A stretch of 64,000 nt of DNA from Straminergon stramineum (lineage: Eukaryota; Streptophyta; Bryopsida; Hypnales; Calliergonaceae), in the NCBI GenBank assembly GCA_963920665.1, contig OY987266.1:11351001-11415000 (forward strand), read 5' to 3'. The position numbers and the translations under genes were made by a program. Below are positions 36,526-48,438 of the stretch, one piece after another. Positions within the stretch are counted from its first letter, which is position 1. Each line of letters starts with the position of its first letter. Under the pieces are notes generated by a model that did no database searches, had not been told where the DNA came from, and worked only from the letters and a program-made list of their open reading frames with translations.

Positions 36526-37703
36526 TACTAGAAGAAAATGAAGGATTTTGCGACTATACTATGCAACTATTTTTTTAGTTGTTTAGGATACTTGTGATTG
36601 GTTTGTGACTAGTAATATTCTAGAGACTTGTAGTCGTAGTGGACACCTTAAAATTTAGGAATAAGGTGCAACAATTGTAAAAGTCATGCCTTGTATGCGA
36701 CTTGTTTGCAACTTGTAGATTTGTAGATTTTAAAATATTAATCTCAATAATTTATAGATTTCAAAATTTAATTTCTACCTTCTTTCTAGATTTATGAATA
36801 TCAAAACTACCTTTTTTCTAGATTTCAAAATTTCAAATCTACCTTTTTCTAGATTCCCATCTTCCTTCTTCCTAGATTTCAGAAATTCTAATATTGGTAT
36901 TTAATAGATCTCATTGGTTTAGGATACCTTACAATTTCATAGATTATAAAATTTCTAGAATTTTAAATATTTTTTTATTTCTATAGATTGTAGAAATCTA
37001 TACTCTATAGAAATCTACAAATCATAAAAATCTAGAAATTGTAGAAATCTTAGAATTCTATCAACAAACTTCATTGCACAAGACTACAGCAACTTACAAG
37101 TCTTACATGTCCAACCTAATGGTACTCTTTAAAATTGATATGGGACCATTGATATAAGACAAATGGGAATGAACTTTGGAAGCAATTAGGAAACAACTAG
37201 AAAATGACTAAGAAACAACTAGTGTACAACTTAATAGTGACTAAGAAATGACTAGCTTCAATACTAGAAAATTCAATTTTTTTGTTGATTTGGTTGCATC
37301 CATTTGGTTCACTTTTCTATTGATTTCTATCCTAATCAACAAATTACTCTCCAAATCAATAGAAAAGTGAATCAAATCTATACAACCAAATTAACAGAAA
37401 AGCTAAATTTTCTAATATTGTAGGAAACAACTAAGAAACAACTAGTGTATGACTAGAAAGCAACTAGGAAACAACTATGGTCATTTTACAATTGCAATCT
37501 TTTCCTAGTCATTTCCTAGTTGTTTTTTGCAACTACAAGTTGACTACTTTGCAACTAAAACAATGTACCAATGTTGTAAAACAATGAAATAAAACAATTA
37601 TGATAGATTTGGTGCTAATAGAGAGGATTATAGTCGCAAGATAGTTGTATAGGACATTGGTTGCATAGTGGCCGGTTGTGCCAGACATGTTTTTTTTCTA
37701 GTG
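36526..37703. mobile_element. Non-autonomous CACTA-like element (1178 bp, TSD ATC)
   Basis: The left end TACTAGAAGAAAATG and the reverse-complemented right end CACTAGAAAAAAAACATG form a CACTA-type terminal repeat, with the first C changed to T on the left. Flanks are ATC at 36523-36525 and 37704-37706, the 3-bp duplication typical of En/Spm elements. Both ends carry GCGACTATA and ACTATGCAAC blocks, and the interior is full of AACTAGGAAACAACTAG and AAATGACTAAGAAA motifs in both directions, like TNPA-binding subterminal repeats. No coding region. A second foldback lies inside it. Confidence 0.7.
37258..37425. repeat. Inverted repeat with about 68-base arms inside the small CACTA
   Basis: The left arm starts at about 37258 (CAATACTAGAAAATTCAATT) and reaches TTCACTTTTCTATTGATTT. 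The right arm is its reverse complement (AAATCAATAGAAAAGTGAA onwards) and ends AAATTTTCTAATATTG near 37425. Arms match at roughly four in five bases, with about 26 bases between them. It would fold into a long hairpin if transcribed. Confidence 0.75.
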
Positions 37704-37894
37704 ATCCCAATGTGCACTATGGTGCTAGTTCCTTCAATGTCACTCATGTGTCCAAGATGTACTTGTCTCACTCTATCTGATGTCATGTGCTTTGTAATTG
37801 TCCAACTTTTGAACTCACGGTTGTGTCTCCGTGTGCGGGTCCAATGATCAATGGCGATTGTGAGGGTCACGTGTTGGTAAGAGGACCAATTGGG

Positions 37895-39518
37895 CTTTGA
37901 TTTCACAACAAAGAAGGCGAAGACTGCCGCTAGTACTATCACCAATCAATGGCAAGAGGTTTGGGCATGTAAATTTGCTTAGGTAGAGAGTGAATTTAAT
38001 GCCAATGATAATGTCATTGGTATTCTTTGCCACAGTTGCACAACAATCAAGGGGAGTTACAAAGGTTTTTTTTTCAAAAGACTGATAATTAGGAAAAGCA
38101 TGAAAGAAAACAAATATATAGGGAAGACAATGTTCCACTGCCTCACCTAAAGAAAGGTGGCATTTTTGTAAAACACAATTGCAAGCATTTGCAATTAGTG
38201 AAGCTGTGGGTGGAGCACAAACAATCCGCTAGTGTGGCTAACCAAATGCTAGGAGACCTGGAAGGTGAGTTCACGAGAAAGCAAGTGCAGTTCACTATCA
38301 TTTTTCGCATTCTCAGTCATGGCCATCCTCTCTACAATTATAAGCACCAACAACAATTGCTAAGGAAGCTAAAGGTAAGAAACCTTCCCTGAAAACAATA
38401 GTCGGAGACAATGATTTGGGAGATGAGTGAGCATTTCCATGGCTTTGTTTTGTCAGCCCTAAAGTCTATCGTCCAATCTACCAATATCATTTCAATCATC
38501 GCCAATGAAGTGATGGTAATTGATAATGTGTCTTGGTTTAGGGTTCATATATATGCCATGGACTACTAGGAGGGAAGTCCCCATCTCTTGCACTTGTCTT
38601 GTATTTTGGAAAGTGGTACAACTAACCACTTAATTGATCTAATAATTCATGCTTGTTGAGCAAGGGAGGCTTGACTCATGAAGAAATTGCTAGAAAGTTG
38701 GTGTGTTTTGGTGTTGATGGTGTGAGTACATTTCAAGGACCGAGGATGGGAGTGACAATCCAAATTCTGGAGAATTGGACTCCATTTCTCATTGGTGCTA
38801 GTTGTGTGAGTCACCGTCTTAACCTTATAGTTGAGACTATGTCAAATTTCCCGATGGTCTCTAGGCTTGAGGGCTTGTTCAAGTCCATTTATGCACATTT
38901 TTGCCGAAGCAACAAGCATCATGTTGAGTGACAAAGGCTTGCTAATCTCATGGAAATTAAGGGAAATAAAATGGTAATAAATATCAAAACCCATTGGATT
39001 TCTATGTAAAGTCCAGCAACAAGAATCTTGTCGAAATACTACACCCTACTCGTGAAAATGGCTGTCTACATGAGCCTTGGTAATGGCCCTAAACCACCAA
39101 TTGGGGTTGCTAATAACTTCAACCTATTGTTGGACATTGAGGTTTTACTTTCCTTAGCTTGCTTCATTCCCCTTGTCAACACCTGGCATTATTTGATAAA
39201 ACTTTCACAAGACTATAATATTTTCATTTGTGATTTTATACAAGTGGTCAAGCTCTACCAAGATGAACTTGTTCATATGTTTATTGATGCATCCACAACA
39301 TATAACAAACCTAACTTTCCATACTATAGTGATCTTGTGGCGTTGTCTAATTATGAAATTCCTCTCCATTGGCAGCAGCTGCTCAAAGAAAGTGGCATTT
39401 GTCACATACTATTTAACTTTGAGAAGACTCATGTGATTACAAGATGCCATAATAAGCAAACATGGCAGCATCTCTTTGTCACCCAAGAAGAGTTCAATCA
39501 GGTATAGGACAACATTGA
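37895..39518 (+). pseudogene. hAT transposase (DUF4371/ZNF862-like), 5' part, decayed
   Basis: Pieces in all three plus frames follow the order of plant hAT transposases: NQWQEVWACKFAWVE near 37946, LKKGGIFVKHNCKHLQL near 38150, GLTHEEIARKLVCFG VDGVSTFQG at 38665-38730, VSHRLNL near 38810, FCRSNKHHVE and THWIS before 39005, then LLVKMAVYM and LFVTQEEFNQV ending at 39507. Many stops and frameshifts make it non-functional. The frame is cut at 39518 by the CACTA element, and the same protein resumes at 55162 and 56869. This transposase would have moved a hAT element with 8-bp duplications, but its ends were not found. Confidence 0.85.
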
Positions 39519-39539
39519 CACTACAAAAAAAAGAAGGAA

Positions 39540-40060
39540 AGAATGACTTGCAAAAATGACTGGAAATCAGTCATTGTGGTCACATTTTACTGATAAATGA
39601 CTTCAGGGCCCTGCAGTCATTGTGGTCAAGTTGTTTACATAAATGACTGCGATTGTATTATCACCATCCGTTTGTACCTTGGATGTACAAAGGATGATAT
39701 AGAGGATGATACATGTATATGTGGAGATTGAGGTGGCAAGGGCGTGTGTTGGGCACATGCCCTAACATTAGGTGATGTAACAGCCTCTGATTGGTTGGAA
39801 ACATCCACGTGTCCAGTCATTTCTGAGTCATTCTTCAGTTAACAAGACCAACTGGCAAGGTGACGTGCATTGCCACGTTGGAAGTCATTTGTGAGTCATT
39901 CTTTAGTGAGTGTTGCTTTCTTTTGCTGACGTAGAATGTTTTCTCTAAAGTCATTTCTTAGTCATTATTAAGTTCCATGAAAGTACGCCAGAAGTGAAGT
40001 CGTTGACTTCACTAGTCTTCTATAAGTCATGGCAGAGTCACTTCTTTGTCATTCTAAGTT
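39540..40060. repeat. CACTA subterminal repeat array, left end
   Basis: More than ten copies of a short motif, TGACTT or AGTCATTTCTNAGTCATT in either direction, for example at 39543, 39571, 39625, 39816, 39886 and 39948. CAGTCATTGTGGTCA occurs at both 39571 and 39620. The right end repeats it at about 53840-53885. In En/Spm such arrays bind TNPA. Confidence 0.7.
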
Positions 40061-40578
40061 GCTAATTCACATGCCAATTACTCTATTTACTACTTCTAGG
40101 GTTCACTAGTAATTTTTTAGTTCACCTGATATAGATATGACTTACTTCCTACATTTAGTTCAGTTCAATTGGAGTTGACTGCTAGTTGAGGGCAAGTGCC
40201 GGGTTACTGTCCTATGAGGGTTTAGGTTCTACCTCATGCAATGACGGCAACAGGCATGCAGAAGAAATTATTGACCGAGTTGTTACTGACTTGCCACTAG
40301 TACAAGAATTTGGGGACTTGCCTAGCAATACAAAACTGGTAAAAGTGACCACAACTACAGTGACTCATGATTTGCTGCATACCAATAGTGACATGCATCG
40401 TTAATCAGAATGTGCACCACTCAATCATAAAGGAATTTAAAAAAGAAATCGTAATTTCTGAAAACACATTAGTACAGTTTCTGAAAAACGATTTCATGAA
40501 GGACTCTAATGGTGGCATATGCCCCCCAAAATCTACCGCTCATTACCGAGTTTGCACGCCATGCCTCAAGAAGCCCTT

Positions 40579-41781
40579 TCAAGTGTATGACTTTATGTAC
40601 TTATCCACCCACATTGCAGCGGAGCCCTTTGCGTCCTCAATTAGAGATTGATTTGCCTTGTCATTGGGGTACATGAGCGGCACGGATTCCTGCAGAATCT
40701 CACGCACATCCACCTTAAACCACCCCTCCAGAATCTCTTCAAAGTAGAACTTGTGCTCCCCTGCCACTCTGCTAATGGTCCCCACAACCACTTTCTGCCT
40801 CACGGATCGCGGATTCATCAAGAATACTTCGTCCCCGACGTTGAACTACACAATACAATACATCACATACTTGTTACGCTAGTGTTCCTATAGTTGAATA
40901 AGACAACAACTTGATTCGCTCAAATCCACTTTAAGTTGACTTATACATAACTTCTCATTAACAGTAGGATGACTTTGAAGTCGCCAGTAACTCCGGCTTC
41001 ACTATTGTGCGACTTAGTGCTCAACGGAGAATGACTTCATCCAGTATATTGAGTAGACACGAAGGCACTGAAAAAGACAGACACGGTAAACTAAGAAGGT
41101 GGTCACTACATGTACATACACCTTCACAATTTGAACGTAGAGTACCTACTACGAGTTTAGTACGTCAACTTTCATATGGTGCGGACTAGGACACATGTAA
41201 CCACATTTGCATAAGAAAATGACTACTGCTTTGAAGACATTTTCATGTGGGCTCACCTCACCTCATATGGCACACGGTATTCGCCTTCTTGCATTCCCTT
41301 TGTTGAGAGAATATTTTGAGAACGGTGTCCTACATGTAGGACTTCTTTAACTGCAGTTACAAGTTTCATCAATTTCTATGGGTAAGGTTCACCAATTCCT
41401 AGATAGAAATTACTTGTTTACGGAACATTTGCAAACTTAGCCCTGCTTACAAGTTCTACACACTTGCACGATATGTGGAAGGCACGTTTGCTTATTGATT
41501 ATATTGTCTTACACCTCGACTCTCATTTCATACTACACTGCAGCGCCAGTTCTAGAAGAGTTAGACTCGACTAGTCCGTCACTTGCCCACGACTAAGACA
41601 TCCCGGTCACTCCTAATTTAATTCCAAGTGACTTCTGAAAGACTAAGATACGAACTGAGCCTCAACAAATAATGAAAAGCACATAGGAATTTCATAGACA
41701 AACCTTCTTCGAAATGACATCTCGTTTCTTCTCAGGGGCCGACGCTACCTTGCTTCTCGTCTCCCACTTCAGTAGTTTTCC
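40579..41781 (-). pseudogene. CACTA minus-strand gene, C-terminal exons (DUF8039-like)
   Basis: Two clear exons. 41704-41781 is short and basic (KWETRSKVASAPEKKRD), flanked by GCAG and GT. 40579-40845 starts after a TAG acceptor with FNVGDEVFLMNPRSVRQK and runs to a stop after MWVDKYIKSYT. The latter resembles the C-terminal domain found in many plant CACTA accessory proteins (DUF8039 type) in length and layout; the match is from memory of the pattern. Together they probably form the 3' end of the gene that starts at 46201. Confidence 0.55.
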
Positions 41782-41933
41782 CTGCATAGACATACAAGCC
41801 GTTAAAAATGCAATGCCTCTGAAGGTGAGGGGGAGCACAGGGTTGCAACCACGTGGTTTGCTTTCATTTCCCCCTCACCTTCCAAAATGTCAAGGAATTC
41901 ATACGGTGATCCATTTCGACGTTTCTAAAGCAT

Positions 41934-43371
41934 CTATGCTAGTGATTCGTGGACAATTTCAGGGTACTTCAAACGGAACGCTGGGACGTCAAGGCATTTA
42001 AGAAGCGCCTCCAGCAAAGGCCACAAGTAACACTTCAAGTAGTCCTTGTCATCAGCCACTGTGCATAGCCACTTCACATAAAACGGTGTACTGATGATTA
42101 CATTTGCATTTGGATTGCAAGCGACTCTACTGATCTTGCTATCTACAATCACTGTGTTCAATGCACTAAAACAAGGCCAATTCTCATACACCTTTGACAA
42201 ATTCTTCCCCTGATCCATTGTCTTATCCTCTTCCACCTCATGTACCTCATAATGCTTACCGGACCAGGAAAACAGTGGCACTGCATTAAAGGGACACTTC
42301 AACCCTGCAAGCATTGTGGGGACAATGTCATCCATGTAAGATGCAATGGTACTACCCCAAAACCCAACTACAAAATGAGTGAAACATCGGGATAGAAACG
42401 GTTTTAGCCAAGGCCTGAAGACCACTCTCCTCAAATCAGTTTTGGTTGTCCCCCGGATTCTACTATTAGGATTCCCCGCAGCAAGAGAACTACAATCCAA
42501 CAGTGTGCCATGGACATTAAAAACTACTAATTTCGATTGCCGATGCATACGTTTCCTGAGGATGTCACACACTGACAAGGTAGGCCTCACCTCACTTGAC
42601 GTACACGGACGAACGTCTGAGGGGGCGGTTACCTTGACAGGAGACTTCGGCACTTTCCTCCCCTTCCTCTACTGCGGATCGGCAACACTGGTTGCAGGCT
42701 GCGGAAGCTTGTCAACATCTGTAGGCACCACCTCCATGTTGGCTGCAGAAGTCATAGCGTGCCCAATCTCAGGGACGGTAGAGCGCACTTCCTCTAGGGT
42801 CGGTGTCTTGGCGCTATTGCCAATGTCTACAGGTTCAAGATTCTTGCAGGCTCCGGCTACTTCAACAAGGCCCTCGACACTAACGTCACCTGCAAGGTTA
42901 GGACATTCTGGGAGGGCGTAAGCACATGGATTGCCTGCAGTCGCCACCACTGGCAACACAAGTTCAACCTCCGGGCTTTCCATTCCCATCACCTTGCACT
43001 CCGGACCAATCTCAGGGAAATTAGTACCAGGACTGTCCTTCAATGTCAACTCTGTGTCTGAAGACAATGTTACTTCTGCAGATGTGGCCATCAGAAGTCT
43101 TCTCTTCTACATGTTCAGATGTCATTTTCTCTGTCGTTTCTACCGCCTTCTTCCTGGAATTCGGAAGCACCCGAGTAGCCTCCCGGCCTTGAGAGTCTTG
43201 GTTCTCCAACGCCGATTGAGTGATGGATGGGCTGCCTTCCTCACTGTCTGCCAATTTCCCCATGAAGCTACGGAACATGCACCGGAGGTCGTCAATTGCA
43301 GCTGACTGAGCTGTTGAGGTAGGCAGGAATTGTGTGAACTTGATGTCCACATCCTTCTTCCAAGCAACCAT
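41934..43371 (-). pseudogene. FCP1/NIF phosphatase-like domain region of the CACTA minus-strand gene
   Basis: One frame from 43091 to 41934 is interrupted only by a TAG at 42669-42671. Its second part matches the HAD-type FCP1/SCP (NIF) fold: LVVFNVHGTLLD (motif I), RVVFRPWLKPFLSRCF, FVVGFWGSTIASYM, KNLSKVYENWPCF, NTVIVDSKISRVACNPNAN (motif III) and YLKCYLWPLLEALL. In active phosphatases motif I is DxDxT with two catalytic Asp; here it reads N-V-H-G-T, and the Asp pair of motif III is D-S. Catalysis as a classic phosphatase is therefore unlikely. A preceding frame (43371-43021) adds a Ser/Thr-rich segment but needs a frameshift or splice to join. It lies between the TNPA-like and C-terminal exons. 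Confidence 0.75.
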
Positions 43372-43816
43372 CTCTGAACGCAGAGCCGAGTCAATTGCAC
43401 CCCCGCTCTATTCCCCCCAAAGAATACACAACAAAGAGGGCAGTCATTCTTTAGTGTAATATAAGTCACTATGAAGTTCCTCCAAAGTGACCACTAATGA
43501 CTTCGAGACTTCTGCGCAACTCCAGAACAACTTCACTTCAACTTCTCTAGAGCCAACATAGTCCTACAGTCCTACAAGATGATTGTATTTGCGACAACTA
43601 TTGACTTTCATGTATCCATCAAATTGAGCGCCTACCAGAAGCTTCAGGCTTCTGTGGAACAAAATGGACTACCCTTCAGGAAGACAGAGTACCGACAATA
43701 TTGGAGAAGAGATGGCGTTCACATGACCAAGGGACAAACGATGATCCAGACACATGTACCGTGTTTGAGTAAATGTCATAAAAATGTATGAAGAAAATGA
43801 GGTTGGAGATAGTTAC

Positions 43817-46201
43817 CATTGGTGTTGCAACTTGCACTACAGCTGACCGCATCCCCTCAGTGAGGGCGGTTATTCCAGGGCTGGTTGCCCTCCCTCCTCT
43901 TTGCAATTGTGTCGTCAGCTATGATTGTAGTGACATTACATTCTAAAAGCTAAACTTGCATGACCAAATTGCTTGCGTATGGATATGCTTGAGATCATGG
44001 AAATAATTCCAATTGCAACAACTAACAAAGATGAATCCTGAGTATGCTTACCAACTGTGCTTCGACGCCTGCTTTGCCTTTCCTCCCTACTCCACTATAA
44101 TTTTTCACATTCTGTCGCGCAACAACCATCTTCTGCGACTTCAACTTCTGGGCATCTGTCTTCCAATAAGCAATCAAGCGCTTCCACTACTCGTCGTCTA
44201 CATGGATAGGAGGGGTCTTGATGCCTTTCAAGTACCGCGCCTTCAAACGAGATTGCTCCGACTTCATGTATCGAGTCACTGTGCTGCGAAACCCAGACAT
44301 GCTTAACGGATGACCCATGTACTCAAACTCGTTGTCTAGTGCCTCTCGCAATTTCTGGAGCGTGTGTGGCTTGTGCTTCGACCACTCCACCACACTCATA
44401 TCCAAAATCTTGGGGACGAAATTCCTCACTGCTTCGTTCCAAGCATTCTTGCCCTCGCAGCCTGCATCTACCTCGCCTCCCTCTTGTACATATATGAAGT
44501 TTGGTTCCCCCCCCGCAGTGGAACGTTCGCGGCTTCCAAGCTCGTAAGCTGTTCGTTTTTTCCTCCTAAATGTGGAAGAAGAAACAGGATCTTCACCTGC
44601 TTCACTTGCTGGCTACGCCCCTTGGAAAGGTGCTGGCGGACCTGCGGACCAGGGTGGAGGTGCTTGATTGGGTTGCTGCTGCATCCATTGCCCCGGCACC
44701 CATGACCAGCCAAACCCATAAGGTCCAGTCTGCGATGGTGGTTGCTGTGTACATGGCCCCCCGACATCTACCTTCACAGGCGACTTGAAAATTGTTGTTG
44801 GTTTAGGTCTCTTCTTCCTTCGATCTATGAGAAGCTCCTCCTCCTCGAGCTCCTCGTCACTAGAGTCAAACTCCTCTCTCTCTACATCTGCGCTAACCAG
44901 AAAGAAGAGATGCATTAGTTGTAGGGATTGTACAAAACCCCATGCCAATTGAAAGCAATGCTCGACTGAGGACTAAAAAGACCAGTCGTACTTCTTGGAG
45001 CGCACTCAATGCAATAGTTGAAATGGGGAAACCGCTCAAAATTCACAACAAGGACTCTAAGCCGTAGAGGATTGCTTAAAGTGGAATGGAACCTAACAAT
45101 GACCATATAGCCGGCTGCCCTAAACCCTAACTTAGCAACGAGAAGGCGTTACTGCGAATTACCTGCAACAGTTGCCTCCTCCTTGGATTGCTGCTGAACA
45201 TGTGTACAAGCAATTGCTAAATTCATCATACCTGCTGCTATGGCCTCTTCATTGGACCTTGTCGCCTCGGAGGAGGAATCATGGTCGCTACTCATGTCCT
45301 GTGCGTCGTCTCCTTCTGCGTCGTCGCTAGGATTCTGCTTCTTCCGTCCTCGGAGGCCCCGCCGCCCTGAACTCCTACGCAGACTCTCACTGCGCTTTGC
45401 CGCAATAATCGTTTTGTCCTTCCGTAGCGTCTTCGCTACTTCCTCATTCCTGCGTCACTAGATTCTGACCATCAAAAAAGTGTGTTGCTACATCACATAG
45501 CAATAGGAGGGAAGAGCATCCAACAATTGGCGGTAACATTAACATAAGAATAGAACACGGCACAGACGAAAGACGGAAAGTTAGGGTTGCGCCTGGACTC
45601 GTAGAAGGCAACGACAACTTCAACTTCAACGTCATTAGGAGTTACACGTGGCCAGAAGGTGGGCATACCTAATATAGGAGGCTTTTCATTCATACTGTCA
45701 CTGCAACGACGCTTCTAAATGACTTGAAAATGACTACCACCAGTTGCTCTAGAGATGAAGGTATGAACAACGACTTGAAAACAACTAGTAAACAACTGAC
45801 TGACTCTTGCGGGTCGATTCTGGCCCTTTTTTTAAAGCAAAGTGCACATTGAACCCTAGCGCGCCGCCAAAACATAGTCCTTCGGAAAACCGAGACTTCA
45901 GTGAATGAAATTAAGAAAGTTGGTCAAGGAGAACTTCTGGACGGCCTACAAGAGTTCGTGGGACATCCTGGAACGAGTGTGCAGTGTTCTGCGGCGTTCA
46001 TGTTCGAAGTACGAGACCTGGAATGCTACGCATTCTTGGAGAGGACACAGAAATTGAGACGCAGTAGATGAGAACGAGTTCAGGCATAGCTTATAGTTTG
46101 TTTTTTACAAGAAGGATTGGCTCTATCGCCTTGGCCACCTCAGCGACTCGCTTGTCCCGGAGAAGCTCATACTCTGTCTTCGGATTTTCAGGGCTCGACA
46201 T
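43817..46201 (-). pseudogene. TNPA-like (Ptta/En-Spm type) N-terminal part of the CACTA minus-strand gene
   Basis: Exons on the minus strand: about 46105-46201 (start MSSPENPKTEYELLRDKRV), 45232-45450 (Arg/Ser-rich, acidic end), a short one near 45162-45192, 44052-44892 and 43817-43918. Phases agree across the last junctions. Exon 44052-44892 has an acidic stretch, then the conserved core WSKHKPHTLQKLREAL and GHPLSMSGFRSTVTRYM followed by WKRLIAYWKTDAQKLK. In-frame TAG codons fall at 44613-44615 and 44187-44189. TNPA-type proteins bind the subterminal repeats and help excision. Exon borders before 44892 are less certain. Confidence 0.7.
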
Positions 46202-48438
46202 TGTTGAATCAATCTTCTTCTGCGCTGCGATTCCTCTACAGATTTCCCGATGTTCTCTTCATTGTGGTACAATTTCTACACGCTATTGCATGCCTGTGAC
46301 TGGTAGGAACAACAAACGGAAATTTCCTCATTCAAGAGCGACGTTGCAGAGCTTAACGATCGCCTTCTACATTAACTCTGCATCAAAGGAAGCCTGCACT
46401 TTGATTCTTCTATGCAGGTGCGTGTTCGTAAAGCCGGTCAGAAAAAGCAGAAGTGGAGGGCATGATGAGGGAAGTGGCATGTGGCGGCTGGCAATTAATT
46501 TTTGGAGCACTTAATTACTAAGAAATGCTCTCCGATGAGACTAAGTAGAGACGATCGATCTTTGCTATGATTTCGTTTAGTATGTAGTACAGCTAAACCA
46601 ATGATTCAAAGAGATCGGAATGATGAGGCACGCAGTCGTACAAACACAGACTGATCAATAGGGTTTATTAGGGTAGAAGACATGAAGTCCTCTTCTTCAT
46701 GTAGCAAGAGGCGGCGTTCACGATGCTTGTCATGCTTGCTACTTCCATACGACTAGGTGGAGTCATATCTGAGTTGTTATTTGCACAGAATGACTTACTT
46801 GTCACTAGTATCAGTCGTTTTCCAGTCATTTCTCGAAGAAAAAGACTGGGGGGTGACAACATGCTATTATTGATATGTTCTTCTGATTCATGTTTCACAC
46901 ATTCAGCTTCATTTTATCGTTTCTTTGTGTGTAGAATAGTAGTTTTCTAAGGTTCCATGATTGTTTTGTGGCAGAAGTATGAGTGTTGTCCATGGTCTTG
47001 TAGACCACCTCGTTGCATTGACGAATTAGTTGCCCTATGTCAAAAATGAAGCGGTTTTGAGTAGTCTTAGGTATGAGAGAATTGTACACGACTTTCTCAC
47101 TGGAGAAGCAATTTCCACTCACTTGTCTAAAGGATTTTATTATGAACTTCTAGTTTTTTTGGTGAACTCCATATGTTTTAGGGTACCTGCCTCCCTCCCA
47201 ATGATTCCGGCCCCTTTCTATAAGAGCTTCGTGAGGAAGTTTCTATTTGTTATTGGAAGTACATAAGGGAGTCGAAGAGCCTGCAGTATATTTTAATAAG
47301 CTTTGAGTGTTTTCTAATGTACATAGACAGGTTTTTTGGCATGGATTCGTGATTTCACCATGCATATGTCTGAATTCTGCTAGTCTAATTGTAGCAGGTG
47401 GGCAAACATGTCAAATTCATTACTAGTATAAGGAACTCCATGTGAGCAACGTATAGGCTGTTTACCGCGATCAGAGCAAGAACTTGGCGCTATTGTAGTT
47501 CCTCAACTCAAGTATTTCATCTGTGTGCTTGAAGTAAAAGTTCTCCTAAAAGTTCTAGTATTGTCCACTTGCAGAAACTACAAAGCGAATTAATAATTGA
47601 CGCAATGCCCTGTGAAAGAATTCTTAGAGCTATACCATTGTTCCGTAGAAAGAGACGTAGAATGCTTACCCTGGATTCAAAGGAGGAAAGACAGTCACGA
47701 AACACATCTAGATCTATTCCAACATTCAGTTCAGTTTTACAGTCCGTACATGTCAAGGAAATGAGTAGCTCCAAGAAGTAGACCTTGGTATAGTCCACTG
47801 TCGCAGATGCATCTAGGAAAGACAAAGCGGATGATACAGAGTCATTCTGCGAATGTCCAAATGACCCTCAATTCGTAGTTAGTCCTCTAGCATTAAGGAT
47901 GTCTCCGCCCACACTGAATTTCAAAGCTAGGGTAGAGCAAGCATTGGCTGAAAGTATTGCTATACAAGCAGAAATCGTCGCTGTAACCAATGCAGAGTTG
48001 GTGGGAGGGGTAGGAACATAGGACCATTCTTGTGGAGAGTGTCTGTGTACTCCCACGAAAAAACAATTTTCATTGGCTGATTTGTTACTTATTCCCATGT
48101 AATGCAAATAGGTTTGGAATTCACTTGTTCTATTGGATGGCATTGTGAGTTTTACTGGAATTTTGAACCACATGTAGAGGATCACCCACTCCGTCTCTCA
48201 CTTCTTCATATGACCCTCTTGAATGTGAATATGGTCAAATTGAAGAAGTAAAACATAATAAAAGAACATGAGTATGTAGAATGATTTTGAGTTCTTTGTT
48301 CATACACATGGCTGACCTATGTTCCGTGATTTAATAGTATATAGTCATATTGATGTCACACCATAGTGACAGAAGTCATATTGTAGTTGAATCGGAGTTG
48401 TTCATGAAATTTTTGCCCTTCAAGGTTGTTAGTCGAAT
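46202..48438. promoter_or_regulatory. Divergent intergenic region of the CACTA element
   Basis: It separates the two divergent CACTA genes, 2.2 kb. It contains short frames on both strands (for example 46723-46950 and 47569-47781) without a recognised domain. It presumably holds the promoters of both genes; no specific element was identified. Splice-like sites are common here, so extra 5' non-coding exons are possible. Confidence 0.4.

Noticed and set aside
42379..43305. Plus-strand frames of 180 and 124 codons
   Set aside because: Antisense to the FCP1-like frame of the CACTA element, which carries the recognisable domain.
46068..46514. 148-codon plus-strand frame
   Set aside because: Antisense to the first exon of the CACTA minus-strand gene; no domain of its own.
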